Positions 37,701 to 46,015 of a DNA stretch of 64,000 nt are shown one piece after another. The DNA comes from Moritella dasanensis ArB 0140 (lineage in GTDB: Bacteria; Pseudomonadota; Gammaproteobacteria; Enterobacterales; Moritellaceae). Every line of letters starts with the position of its first letter. Position 1 is the first letter of the stretch. The position numbers and the translations under genes are program-made. A model generated the notes under the pieces. The model was not told the DNA's origin, searched no databases, and was given only the letters and a program-made list of their open reading frames with translations. The DNA lies in assembly GCF_000276805.1 (NCBI RefSeq), contig NZ_AKXQ01000010.1:122502-186501 (forward strand), given 5' to 3'.

Positions 37701-37854
37701 GATAAGCTGTCACAACTAAAGCTTGTTTGATGGTAAATTCAGGAAACTCTAATTGGCCTAACCCGAAAAATGAGATGCTGCCGCCAACCAATAATAACAG
37801 CGCGAACATCCAACTAACGACCTTGTGTTGGATTGAGTATTGAGCGAAATTCAT
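34786..37854 (-). CDS. RND efflux permease (HAE1/AcrB-type)
   Basis: A 1022-residue inner-membrane proton-driven drug pump subunit with the usual 12 helices and two large periplasmic loops. Family features include YPGASPEQVEEEVTLPLE near the start and SLTGMIIKNGIVLVDQI in the second half. The proton-relay segment in TM4 reads LGMLVDNAIVV, where AcrB has an Asp-Asp pair; here it is Asp-Asn. It starts 3 bases after the stop of its adaptor gene. No outer-membrane factor gene is present, so it presumably uses a TolC encoded elsewhere. The divergent LysR gene is the likely regulator. Confidence 0.92.
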   Translation of the reverse strand: MNFAQYSIQHKVVSWMFALLLLVGGSISFFGLGQLEFPEFTIKQALVVTAYPGASPEQVEEEVTLPLEDALQQLDAIKHITSINSAGLSQIEIEIKEQYGANELPQIWDEVRRKVNDAIKLLPPGVATPNVIDDFGDVFGILVNITGDGYSNRELQNYANFLRRELVLVNGVKKIVIAGKVAEQVVVEISQQKLSALGLNQDYIYSLINAQNVVSNAGSIRVGDDRIRIHPTGEFSNVTQMERLLVSAPGSTKLIYLGDIAKIYKTADETPSSLYHGQGEAALSVGISFSSGVNVVDVGAAVNQRLAELEGERPIGIELLTVYDQSKMVDDTVNGFLINLAESIAIVIVVLLVFMGLRSGLLMGLVLLLTILGTFIVMNILNIELQIISLGALIIALGMLVDNAIVVTEGILIGIQRGQTRLETAKQVISQTQWPLLGATIIAIIAFAPIGLSDNATGEFCASLFQVLLISLFISWITAMTLTPFFCHLMFKDGDNKSTQDDDPYKGVIFQFYRGALMLAIRFRIVTVAMVIAALIASVIGFGHIKNVFFPPSSTPIFFVDVWMPEGSDINATEQLVARIEQDLMQQQQSKDVGLVNLTSVIGQGSQRFVLSYVPEKGYNAYAQLLIEMTNLDTLNTFMRKLEVDLLQDYPEAQFRIKYMENGPSPAAKIEARFYGEDPQILRQLAAQAEAILIAEPTATGIRHNWRNQVTLIRPQLALAQARETGISKHDLDNALLTNFSGKQVGIYRENSYLMPIIARAPATERLDADSIWKLQVWSADNNLFVPVTQIVSDFNTEWEDPMIMRRDRKRVLSVLADPINGTGETADSVFNNIRTKVEAIPLPAGYDLEWGGEFETTTEAQTSVFSSIPLGYLAMFLITVLLFNSVRQPLIIWFTVPLALIGVVSGLLLFDAPFSFMALLGLLSLTGMIIKNGIVLVDQINLELSQGKAPYAAVVDSSVSRVRPVLMAAITTMLGMIPLLSNAFFSSMAITIIFGLGFASILTLIVLPVTYTLVFKIPNRD

Positions 37855-37857
37855 CGG

Positions 37858-38934
37858 TTATACTCCACGTTGCCAATGCAAAGGCTTCACCACGAGTCCT
37901 GCGGATAACTGTTGAATACCAGCGATGACCACCTGATCACCAGCTTTGATACCGGATGTTATTTCAATGCCGTGTGAGCGGACTTTACCCAAGGTGACTG
38001 TTTGCGGTGTTACTGTGTGAGTATCACTGTTGTATAACCAAATGATGTTTTGACCGTTGGTATCCCTTTTCATCACCGCGCTGGTGGGTAATATGGCGAC
38101 GGTTTTTTTTGCTGTGGCTATGTCTAAGGTCAACTCTGCACTCATTCCGGGTAAGATTTGGTTATTACTCGGTTGCGGTAAGGTAAATACCACTTCATAG
38201 CTTTGTGTACCTGGGGTTATTTGTGTGGCGTATTCTTTTAATGTCACTGGATAAGATTTATGCGGTTGTGCTGAAAATATAACCTGCGCTTGATTAGCCG
38301 TACCTGGGGTTAGTTGCGTCACGCGGGTTGCTAATGTTTCGGATACTTGAATGACGATATCGATATTACGATCTTGTTGTAATACTAATAACGTTTGGTT
38401 AGCTTGCACCATCTGATAGTTATCGGCCAATATCTTGGCGACCGTGCCACTGTAAGGTGCTTTTAATACCGTATAACTGAGTTGATCACGGGCCGTAAAA
38501 AGAGCCGCTTGTGCTGACTTTAGTTGCGCTTTAGCGAGGTCATATTCTGCTTGAGAGAGTAATTGAGTATCGAGCAGTTTCCCTTTACGTTTAAAGTCTG
38601 CCGATGCAAGTTCATGCTCGGCCTCCCTATGCAGCAAGGTATTACGTGCGTCTCTATCATCAAGGCGGACAAGTACAGCCCCTTTATTCACATGCTGACC
38701 TTCAACTAATGATAATTCAACTAACTGACCGGATAAGCGAAAAGCTAGATCTGCCTGTTCTGTAGCGGTTACTTTGGCTGGAAAACGGTGGATATCACCG
38801 CTCTGCATGTCGGCAATGGTTAATAATTTAACGGGTCTTATTGAGGGGGTTAAAGGTTCTTTTGATTCCGCGCTGCAGCCGCTGATAATAGCCGCAATCG
38901 TGCATAGTACAATGGTTTTTATGTAGAGGTTCAT
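37858..38934 (-). CDS. RND periplasmic adaptor lipoprotein (MFP)
   Basis: About 358 residues. It links the RND permease to the outer-membrane channel. The signal peptide ends in the lipobox ISGC, so it is anchored in the inner membrane by lipid. The order is typical: lipoyl half (LSLVEGQHVNKGAVLVRLDD), coiled-coil hairpin (about 95-150), second lipoyl half (VLKAPYSGTVAKI) and beta-barrel domain. I choose ATG 38934, which gives a clean lipoprotein signal; a frame open to 39036 adds 34 residues without a good site. It is the first gene of the two-gene pump operon. Confidence 0.9.
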   Translation of the reverse strand: MNLYIKTIVLCTIAAIISGCSAESKEPLTPSIRPVKLLTIADMQSGDIHRFPAKVTATEQADLAFRLSGQLVELSLVEGQHVNKGAVLVRLDDRDARNTLLHREAEHELASADFKRKGKLLDTQLLSQAEYDLAKAQLKSAQAALFTARDQLSYTVLKAPYSGTVAKILADNYQMVQANQTLLVLQQDRNIDIVIQVSETLATRVTQLTPGTANQAQVIFSAQPHKSYPVTLKEYATQITPGTQSYEVVFTLPQPSNNQILPGMSAELTLDIATAKKTVAILPTSAVMKRDTNGQNIIWLYNSDTHTVTPQTVTLGKVRSHGIEITSGIKAGDQVVIAGIQQLSAGLVVKPLHWQRGV

Positions 38935-39087
38935 AACCTTAATTCCAGTCATATTGACGTTGATAATACAATTGAGGGCAATATAACAATATATAAGGTT
39001 GATAAAAATGAATCTATATGGAACTACCGGTTGCATATAATGGAACTATACGGTGGTGTGATCTTATGTGGTGTGGTGTAATGCACA

Positions 39088-39135
39088 CTTATTTGTGTAC
39101 TCTTATGTGCACTCTTATTTGCACTTTTATTTGCA
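39088..39135 (+). repeat. Four 12-bp tandem repeats before the LysR gene
   Basis: Units CTTATTTGTGTA, CTCTTATGTGCA, CTCTTATTTGCA and CTTTTATTTGCA follow each other without gaps and end 17 bases before the LysR start codon, in the divergent promoter region of the RND operon. They could be a regulator-binding array. Confidence 0.65.
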
Positions 39136-39152
39136 CTATCAGGGGAAACTAG

Positions 39153-40088
39153 ATGAAAACAGAAGATATAGCCTTGTTCCACCGGATTGTTGAAGCGGGC
39201 AGTTTGGTTGATGCTGCTGGGTTATTATATCTGCCTAAATCGACAATCAGTCGGCGTTTGCAAGGGTTAGAGGATGATTTAGGCGTTAAATTATTTCACC
39301 GCCAAAATAGGGCGATGACCTTAACCACTGCAGGCAGTCACTTTTATGATAAAACTTTGTCTTTGTTGGCAAGCTTAGAGCAAACAATCACTGATATAAC
39401 CGATAAAAATGCAGAGGTCAGTGGTCATTTACGTATTCTGCTATTTCCAGTGCCAGATTTAATGCTCATTGTTAACGGGATTTATCAATTTATGGATCTT
39501 AATCCCAAGTTAACTGTGGAGCTTATTGTGAATGCAGAACCGCTTGATATGATCCGCCATAATATTGATATCGCCTTTATGGTGGATGAAGCATTCAATA
39601 ACATTGATATCGACATGGTCGCGCGTCCTGTTCTCAGTGAGATATTGCATTTTGTCGCTAGTCCTGAATATCTTGATAAAGCAGGAACACCGGCAAAACT
39701 CAGTGACATTAGCCAACATAATTCGATCATGTTCCGCTTTCCTAATGGCCAAGTATTTAATGAACTGCCGTTAGGTAACAATGAATTCTTATCTGTCAGC
39801 GGCAATATTTGCCTTAACAGCGTGCAACTGGCATTGGAAAGTGCGCTCGCTAGCCGCGGTATTGCTTATATACCAGAGCGCTTGTGTGAAGAGTATATTA
39901 AAGCAGGTAAGTTGGTACGACTGTTTGCTGATGTCCAACCCTATGAAGGTAAATGCTATCTCACTTATCCGTCACGCCGTTTTGTTAGTTTGGCTAGCCA
40001 ACGTTTGATTGATCATATGCTGAACTTTATGACGTTAGATGGTCTGCCTATCTGTACTAAAAGCAGGGAAGGTAAAGCTTGGTATTAA
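39153..40088 (+). CDS. LysR-family regulator of the RND operon
   Basis: A 311-residue LysR regulator. The winged helix covers about residues 1-62 (EDIALFHRIVEAGSLVDAA, then LPKSTISRRLQGLE), followed by a substrate-binding domain resembling the AaeR/DhcR-like group. AGGGG lies 7 bases before the ATG at 39153. It is divergent from the RND adaptor-permease operon with a shared upstream region of about 220 bases containing four 12-bp repeats, so control of the pump is the natural inference. Confidence 0.87.
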   Translation: MKTEDIALFHRIVEAGSLVDAAGLLYLPKSTISRRLQGLEDDLGVKLFHRQNRAMTLTTAGSHFYDKTLSLLASLEQTITDITDKNAEVSGHLRILLFPVPDLMLIVNGIYQFMDLNPKLTVELIVNAEPLDMIRHNIDIAFMVDEAFNNIDIDMVARPVLSEILHFVASPEYLDKAGTPAKLSDISQHNSIMFRFPNGQVFNELPLGNNEFLSVSGNICLNSVQLALESALASRGIAYIPERLCEEYIKAGKLVRLFADVQPYEGKCYLTYPSRRFVSLASQRLIDHMLNFMTLDGLPICTKSREGKAWY

Positions 40089-40167
40089 CGCCTTGCTAGA
40101 GCGTATTTTGATGCAGTATAACGGTTGATTACTATGTGATTGTCAGCAAGGAAACACCCGAGTCATT

Positions 40168-40911
40168 TTAGCTGAACAATAAGCTGCTACCGATAATCAT
40201 CAATAAACAAAATGCGAATTTACGCATGGTATCTAGGCTAATAGGGGGTGGATAATGTTTAGCAATCCAGCTCATACCCAATACGACGGGAATACAAATA
40301 ACGGAGAACAATAGCATGTCACTCGTCAGGCCGCCTTGAATACCAACCATGGTAATACGGCTTATTGAGCTAACAAAGAAAATGCTTAACAGATATAAAC
40401 GAATAAGATTAAGGGTAAAAGGTTGGCGATAGAAGATATAAACCAGTGGTGGTCCGCCCATACTAAACAGTCCGGTTAAAATGCCCGACGCCGTACCCGC
40501 GCCAAGGAACATGCCTTCGTGAGATTGTTTGCGGTCTTTGTGTGGCGACTTTAAAATCATGCTAATACCAGCACCAATAATCGCGATACCAAGAATATTT
40601 TGTAATATTTGATTGTATTCACTACTTAAATATTCAAGCAATGTTAAGCCAATCATTAAACCCGGTAGCATCCCCGCAACGGTCAACAGCACTAAACGTC
40701 TATTGAGTTGTTGCATACAGCCTTTCAGAATAAATATGCTATTAATCAAGGTAACAAAACTGATCACTACTGAGGTGAATGCTATGGGCACTAAATTAAA
40801 GGTGGTCACTGTCCCCATTACTATCATGCCTAAAGCAAAGCCGGCGACACTTTGTACGTAGGTTGCGACAGCAATAATAGCCATAAAGGGCAGCAAAGTT
40901 TCGACGAGCAT
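40168..40911 (-). CDS. TSUP-family permease (TauE/SafE)
   Basis: A 247-residue inner-membrane protein with about eight hydrophobic segments. It begins LLPFMAIIAVATYVQSVAGFALGMIV, and the second half carries GLFSMGGPPLVYIF; together these are the duplicated signature of the TauE/SafE sulfite exporter/TSUP family. Members move sulfite, sulfoacetate or other organic anions. It is convergent with the LysR gene and has no metabolic neighbour that would define its substrate. Confidence 0.85.
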   Translation of the reverse strand: MLVETLLPFMAIIAVATYVQSVAGFALGMIVMGTVTTFNLVPIAFTSVVISFVTLINSIFILKGCMQQLNRRLVLLTVAGMLPGLMIGLTLLEYLSSEYNQILQNILGIAIIGAGISMILKSPHKDRKQSHEGMFLGAGTASGILTGLFSMGGPPLVYIFYRQPFTLNLIRLYLLSIFFVSSISRITMVGIQGGLTSDMLLFSVICIPVVLGMSWIAKHYPPPISLDTMRKFAFCLLMIIGSSLLFS

Positions 40912-41137
40912 TATGTATTCCTAATCGTGGTCATTGATACGAACGTGTGGTATTTACGTACTAAAGTTGGCATAAATGCGCTGTTATGTGTAACGACTTA
41001 ACATTTTCGAAGTGGTCTGTATTGTACTGAGAATATAACAATTACTCAATTATTCTGTATCCTTTCAGGCGTTATTTAGTGTAAATTCGATGAAGGTGTA
41101 ATGGCTTGTGTTATTGAATGGTTTATTGGAGAAGAAG

Positions 41138-41344
41138 ATGCAACAGCCAATTGTTGGATATCATAAAGATGAAGAGGATGATTGGGTAGCAGAACTCGCC
41201 TGTGATCATTTTCAGCATGTGCGCCACAACCCACCTTGGTTTTGTCGCCCTTGGGTTATTACAATAGAGGGGCGCGAGTCTATGTTAGGGTTTCAACTTA
41301 ACTGTAAAAAATGCGATGAAGGTGCACCTCGCGATAAGGATTGA
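41138..41344 (+). CDS. DUF3565 protein
   Basis: A 68-residue cytoplasmic protein with QPIVGYHKDEEDDWVAEL, then CDHFQHVRHNPPW and FQLNCKKCDEGAP, the pattern of DUF3565. Three cysteines and several histidines suggest a small zinc-binding fold. ATG 41138 follows GGAG by 6 bases and is the family start; an upstream in-frame codon is not needed. The next gene, also a small zinc-finger protein, follows after 36 bases and is probably co-transcribed. Confidence 0.85.
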   Translation: MQQPIVGYHKDEEDDWVAELACDHFQHVRHNPPWFCRPWVITIEGRESMLGFQLNCKKCDEGAPRDKD

Positions 41345-41380
41345 TATATTTACCGATTGAATAGAAGATGGAGTAAGTCA

Positions 41381-41683
41381 ATGAAACTAATCTATACCCA
41401 TGAAAATGGCTTTCTGGTTAACAATGTGAAAAATATTATCGAAGGACATGGCATTGATGTTGTGCTTAAAAATGAGTTCTCATCTGGTGCAGTAGGGGAG
41501 GTTTCCGCATTTGACGCTTGGATGGAACTTTGGGTCATTAATGATAGCGATTGTGAACGCGCACTTGACGTTATCTCAACGATGCAAAGTAAAGCGGATG
41601 ATCCGGACTGGCTCTGTGAGCAATGCGCAGAAGAAAACGGAGCCTCATTTGATGTTTGTTGGAATTGCCAATACGAGCATTAG
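41381..41683 (+). CDS. DUF2007 protein with C-terminal zinc ribbon
   Basis: A 100-residue protein. The N-terminal part (MKLIYTHENGFLVNNVKN, then GIDVVLKNEFSSGAVGEV) is the DUF2007 putative signal-transducing domain, a small ferredoxin-like fold. The C-terminus adds CEQC and CWNC pairs, a zinc ribbon. ATG 41381 lies 7 bases after GGAG. It forms a pair with the DUF3565 gene. Confidence 0.85.
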   Translation: MKLIYTHENGFLVNNVKNIIEGHGIDVVLKNEFSSGAVGEVSAFDAWMELWVINDSDCERALDVISTMQSKADDPDWLCEQCAEENGASFDVCWNCQYEH

Positions 41684-41709
41684 TCAGATGAATCTATTTA
41701 TTCACTCTT

Positions 41710-41747
41710 CATTATTCATTATCCATTATCCATTATCCATTATCCAT
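41710..41747. repeat. CATTATC heptamer tandem repeat (five copies)
   Basis: CATTATT followed by four perfect CATTATC units and a trailing CAT. Simple-sequence repeats of this kind can change length by slippage; it lies about 500 bases before the GH3-RND cluster. Confidence 0.85.
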
Positions 41748-42146
41748 AGCCACTACCGATAGCCGATATCGCGAAAGTCGGTGTTAATCATTAATAGTCG
41801 TTGTTCATACGCATTCATTACAACGACTTAACTAATTGTAAATACTTGTTAAAAAGTACTAATTAGGGCTAATGCTAACAGGTTAAAAGTTAGATCCTTT
41901 ATTCTATCGCCACGTATTATTTCCTGTGATTACGGTCACTTTTCCACAGATATAATTGTCGGATCTAAAGGTTTAAAATGTTTTTTGTTAGCGCATTAAA
42001 CTAAAGTAATAGTGCTTATTGAAATTTATATGTTGAATATAAAGGCTACTTTGCTTTTTATTGCCTGTTTGTGTCGATTTTCTTTGTGAAGATACGGTTT
42101 GCTAACTTACTTCAAGCGATCATATTTTAGTGATACATTAATTTAA

Positions 42147-42200
42147 CTTTCAGATTCATTTGATGAACACTGAAAGACAGTCAAGCTAAGGATGGCTTGA
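42147..42200 (+). promoter_or_regulatory. Two hairpins in the leader of the GH3-RND cluster
   Basis: CTTTCAG-A-TTCAT pairs with ATGAA-CA-CTGAAAG (42147-42176), a 12-bp stem with one bulge and a 3-base loop. A second stem, TCAAGC with GCTTGA (42181-42200), follows after 4 bases. They sit 50-100 bases before the first start codon. Confidence 0.45.
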
Positions 42201-42253
42201 GGTTGAAGGAGAATACGCTTTATTCTCACACATTTGCCAAGGATGGATCTCAA

Positions 42254-43045
42254 ATGGACACTAAAAAACACAAGATATTTGCCAATCACATCAAGTTAGA
42301 TAACCTTTCGTTACAACAAATAAAAGAAATGCATAGCTTATTTATTCAGTATTATCACAATGCTGAGTTTTCAACGTTCGTCGATGATTTGTCCGAAAAA
42401 GACGGATTGATTTTAATTCGAGAGAGTAAGTCAAAGCGAATTGTTGGTTTTAGTACCCTTAAAACATTACGCTTTAGGCTTAAAGGAAAAGAAGTAAAAG
42501 GTATCTTTAGTGGTGATACTATTTTAGAGCGTAAATATTGGGGCACGAATAAGGCGATGATCTGTTTTGTTAAGGTCTTGCTGAAAGAAAAACTAAGAGA
42601 TCCACTCACACCATTATTCTGGTTACTTATTTCTAAAGGTTATAAAACCTATTTATTATTAGCCAACAACTTCCCTAAACATTACCCACATCATCAAGGC
42701 AAATTCGATGAGCTAGCAACTGTTGTTGAACAATATTGCGAGAACCTGTATCCAAGCTATTTTGATGCGCAACAACAAATTTTAGACTTTGGTGGTGATT
42801 ATCAAAAGCTGCGTGGTGAAGTGGCCGAAATTACTGCCGAGTTGAAGCGAAGCGTGCCTAAAATTGGCTTTTTTGAAGAGCGTAATCCTAACTGGCGTGA
42901 AGGTAAGGAACTGCCTTGTATTGGCGAAATTAACGCATCCATGTTTACTTTCTTTGCACAAAAATCATTACGTAAAATATTACAAAAGAACAATATTAAT
43001 TGGGATTTAGGGCTCATCAATTTAACTCGCCGTTTAGTGAAGTAG
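42254..43045 (+). CDS. Putative GNAT-like protein, first gene of GH3-RND cluster
   Basis: About 263 residues, cytoplasmic. The first half (residues about 10-120) has the strand-helix order of an acyl-CoA N-acyltransferase: SLFIQYYHNAEFSTFVDDL, then GLILIRESKSKRIVGFSTLK. I do not see a crisp Q-x-x-G-x-G loop, so this assignment is weak. The second half contains PLFWLLISKGYKTYLLLANN and a basic C-terminus. ATG 42254 is preferred (AAGGA 10 bases upstream); a TTG at 42197 would add 19 residues of non-conserved look. The GH3 gene starts 9 bases after its stop, so it belongs to the same transcript. Confidence 0.6.
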   Translation: MDTKKHKIFANHIKLDNLSLQQIKEMHSLFIQYYHNAEFSTFVDDLSEKDGLILIRESKSKRIVGFSTLKTLRFRLKGKEVKGIFSGDTILERKYWGTNKAMICFVKVLLKEKLRDPLTPLFWLLISKGYKTYLLLANNFPKHYPHHQGKFDELATVVEQYCENLYPSYFDAQQQILDFGGDYQKLRGEVAEITAELKRSVPKIGFFEERNPNWREGKELPCIGEINASMFTFFAQKSLRKILQKNNINWDLGLINLTRRLVK

Positions 43046-43054
43046 GGAGATATT

Positions 43055-44707
43055 ATGGCATTAATAAATGGCATTACCCGAAAGGTCGGTTATAAGATCA
43101 CCCATAAGGTAGCGCAGAGCCTGAGCTCGCGTGGATACAAACAGTTTTGTAAAGCGTTAGCACATCCACAAGCCGTGCAACGTGAAAAGTTGAGTTCATT
43201 ACTCAAAGTGATTGCACCGAGTGTATCGGGTAAAAAATATAATTTATCCAGTTCGCTATTTTATGAAGAATTTATTCGTAAAGTACCGATTACTGAATAC
43301 GATGACTGGGCAGCACAAATAGACAAAGCCAGGTCTGGTAGCAGTCAAGAGTTGAGTGTTGAAGCGAATGAGCGATTTCAACCGACGAGTGGTTCAACCT
43401 CTAAGATCAAATGGATCCCGTATACACAGTCATTTTTGAATGAACTCGATGCGGCTATTTCTCCCTGGATGATGGATATGTATAAGCATAATCCAGGGAT
43501 GTTAAAAGGGACGCATTACTGGTCATTATCTTGGGTTCCGACTGAACTAAGACGCACGATCTCTGGCGCGGTTAATGATGATTTAAAACTATTACCTTGG
43601 TGGAAACGCATTTTCATGGGGTTAACGAGTTCAGTACCGGAGTCGGTGTCTTTAGCTGACTCTTCAGAGGACTCTCAGTTTGCTACGTTAGCTTATTTAC
43701 TCGCTGATAAATCACTGTCGTTTTTGTCGGTATGGAGTCCAACGTTTGCGCTTACCTTGTTCGATAATATTATTAAACATAAATTAGAATTGGTGTCGGT
43801 ACTCGCGACGGGTAAGTGGGGCAAACGTGCCCCCGCATTACCTGACTTAAAATGCCCTAAATCACACCGTGTCGCAGAGTTACTATTACAGTGGCAAGGT
43901 GGTATTTCAGCGGAGCTATTACAGCAAATTTGGCCGAAACTCGCGTTGGTGAGCGCGTGGGATACCTCGTCATCTGCTACATGGGCAAATAAATTACAAA
44001 ATTTACTGCCACAAGGTGAGTTCCAGGGCAAAGGGTTGTGGGCGACTGAAGGCGTGGTCACTATTCCTTTCCAAAATAAGTATCCATTGGCTATATGCAG
44101 CCATTTTTATGAGTTTATCGATCTTGATACTGACGAAGTATTTCCTGCTTGGCAATTGACAACAGATCAAATCGTACGCCCTGTATTAACTACGGGTAGT
44201 GGCTTGCTGCGTTATGCGATGAAAGATAAATTACGTGTGAGTGGTTTTCTGCAAGATTGCCCTTGTTTTGAATTTTTAGGTCGCTTGGATGGTATTGATC
44301 TTGTCGGTGAAAAAATGAGTCCTGAAATTGCGCTTGAAATCATGAAGTCGGCGGAGCAAAACCCACGCTTAACAGCAATCACTGTTTTTGCTGTACCGTC
44401 TAATACTCCAAATGAAAAACCATTTTATCTTTTACTGTGTGAACCAAATAGTCATATTTCCGAACTTGAAATGAAGCAGGTTGCAGCGAATGCCGAAGCT
44501 GAATTAAAGGCTTGTTTCCATTATCAACTTGCTAGGGATCTTGGTCAGTTGGGGGCGTTAAAAGTATGCTGTAGCCAGAACGCTCGAGACCTCTATTATT
44601 CACGTTGTGAAGCGCGCGGTATGGTAATTGGCAATATCAAAATTGAGCCTTTAGTACTTTGGGATATAGATATGCCAAATGTATTTCTAGAGGCCATTGC
44701 GGCGTAA
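43055..44707 (+). CDS. GH3-family acyl-adenylating amidosynthetase
   Basis: A 550-residue member of the GH3 (auxin-responsive promoter) branch of the ANL adenylating enzymes. In plants these join jasmonate or auxin to amino acids through an acyl-AMP. The phosphate-binding motif is PTSGSTSKIKWIPYT at 110-124. Further motifs are LWATEGVVTIPF (about 329-340) and the hinge region RYAMKDKLRVSGF, where plant enzymes have YRLGD. No carrier-protein domain is attached. Its presence beside acyltransferases and an RND pump suggests it activates a carboxylic acid for amide or ester formation. GGAG lies shortly before ATG 43055. Confidence 0.82.
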   Translation: MALINGITRKVGYKITHKVAQSLSSRGYKQFCKALAHPQAVQREKLSSLLKVIAPSVSGKKYNLSSSLFYEEFIRKVPITEYDDWAAQIDKARSGSSQELSVEANERFQPTSGSTSKIKWIPYTQSFLNELDAAISPWMMDMYKHNPGMLKGTHYWSLSWVPTELRRTISGAVNDDLKLLPWWKRIFMGLTSSVPESVSLADSSEDSQFATLAYLLADKSLSFLSVWSPTFALTLFDNIIKHKLELVSVLATGKWGKRAPALPDLKCPKSHRVAELLLQWQGGISAELLQQIWPKLALVSAWDTSSSATWANKLQNLLPQGEFQGKGLWATEGVVTIPFQNKYPLAICSHFYEFIDLDTDEVFPAWQLTTDQIVRPVLTTGSGLLRYAMKDKLRVSGFLQDCPCFEFLGRLDGIDLVGEKMSPEIALEIMKSAEQNPRLTAITVFAVPSNTPNEKPFYLLLCEPNSHISELEMKQVAANAEAELKACFHYQLARDLGQLGALKVCCSQNARDLYYSRCEARGMVIGNIKIEPLVLWDIDMPNVFLEAIAA

Positions 44708-44760
44708 CGATATCGAAAACACAGCGTATAAAGCTTCATTAAGTCGTAGAGGTAAAGAAA

Positions 44761-45876
44761 ATGGCAAGCAGATTCTATACAAGGCCAGCGCAAGCAAGTG
44801 ATTCTGATGAATTAATCGCGTTAATCGCAGCGACACCTCAGGCTGGTGCGATTACGATCAATTTTGAACGTACGCCTGATTTCTTCATGGCAACAAAAGT
44901 CGTGACTCAAATACTCGATGTGTGGGTCGCTGTTGAGCGTGAAAGCGATCGTGTTGCGGCTATTTTCAGTATTGGTCAGCGTGATGTTTATGTTAATGGT
45001 GCACGTCAGAAAGTCCGTTATGGTAATGATTTGCGTATTCACCCTGAGTTTCAAAGTGGCCGTACTTTATTTAACCTGCTTAAATGTTATCGCAAAGCGA
45101 TGGGCAGTGATTGGATGCAGACGGTGATCTTGAGTGATAACGAAGCCTCATTGAATTCAATGGGTAGTGGACGCAGTATCACCCCGACCTATTATGACTT
45201 TGGTGAAATGACCACGCATATGTTGTATTTAACCAAGCCTTGTTTAACGAGGCCGCGTCCAAGTCAAGATAGTAAGTTCAAGATCCGAAAAGCAGATCAT
45301 AATGATATCGACATGATGCAAGTGTTTTTTGAACAGCAAGCCAAGACTAAACAGTTTTATCCGCATTATGATTTTATTAAATTGTTGAACGGTGATGAGT
45401 ACTACCGAGGACTCGTTATCAGTAATTATTACTTGATGTTCGAAGGCAACCAGTTAGTGGCAATGGCTGGTATTTGGGACCAGAGTAGTTTTAAGCAAAC
45501 CCGTTTTGTTGCTTACAGTAAATTGATGTCGGTGGCGCGTTTACTCAATAATGCTTACTCCACGTTATTTGGCGGCATGATGCTACCGAAAGCCGGAGAC
45601 AAGCTGAGTTATGTGTCGCTACATAGCTTGTTAGTGATTAATGACGATGAAAAGTTATTTTCACGGTTGTTACAGTATATTTACAATGATTGTTTAGCGC
45701 AAAATTTTCAGGCATTAGTTTGTGGATTACCGGCGTTAGATGCTCGCCAGCGTATTCTTGAACAATACCGTTCTAAAGTGCTGCACAGCAAACACTTTAT
45801 TGCGAGTTATCATGATGACCCTCGCAGCAAATTTGATACCACCTACCCGTTATATTTAGAGCCAGCAAGACTGTAA
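44761..45876 (+). CDS. Double GNAT-family acyltransferase
   Basis: A 371-residue cytoplasmic protein with two GNAT-like halves. The first (about 5-150) opens YTRPAQASDSDELIALIA and carries VRYGNDLRIHPEFQSGRTLF, a clear motif A with the CoA loop H-P-x-F-Q-x-G-R. The second (about 172-330) opens KFKIRKADHNDIDMMQVFF, with ISNYYLMFEGNQLVAMAGIWD. Tandem GNAT proteins often keep one active half. AGAGG precedes the ATG at 44761. It lies 53 bases after the GH3 gene and 140 before the fusion gene, in the same direction. Confidence 0.78.
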   Translation: MASRFYTRPAQASDSDELIALIAATPQAGAITINFERTPDFFMATKVVTQILDVWVAVERESDRVAAIFSIGQRDVYVNGARQKVRYGNDLRIHPEFQSGRTLFNLLKCYRKAMGSDWMQTVILSDNEASLNSMGSGRSITPTYYDFGEMTTHMLYLTKPCLTRPRPSQDSKFKIRKADHNDIDMMQVFFEQQAKTKQFYPHYDFIKLLNGDEYYRGLVISNYYLMFEGNQLVAMAGIWDQSSFKQTRFVAYSKLMSVARLLNNAYSTLFGGMMLPKAGDKLSYVSLHSLLVINDDEKLFSRLLQYIYNDCLAQNFQALVCGLPALDARQRILEQYRSKVLHSKHFIASYHDDPRSKFDTTYPLYLEPARL

Positions 45877-46015
45877 ATCGTTTATTTTTATGCCGAGAGT
45901 CACTTAGAATATGAGTATTGGTCGTTAGATTGTAAACAGAGAGAATCAAGAATCAAGAATAAAGCAGTTTCGATTTTTTCGAGGCATTCAGTTTGGTTAA
46001 CAAGGAAGCTAACCG

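Larger units (their letters stand above)
41684..42253. other. Long leader/promoter region of the GH3-RND cluster
   Basis: No gene seen in 570 AT-rich bases. It contains a heptamer repeat (41710-41747), a bulged hairpin (42147-42176) and a second small hairpin (42181-42200), then the ribosome binding site AAGGA at 42239-42243. The promoter of the six-gene cluster must lie here, but I could not fix its boxes. Confidence 0.55.

Noticed and set aside
43693..44061. 122-codon minus-strand frame with several Cys and His codons
   Set aside because: It overlaps the GH3 gene completely; the zinc-finger-like look is a by-product of the sense codons.
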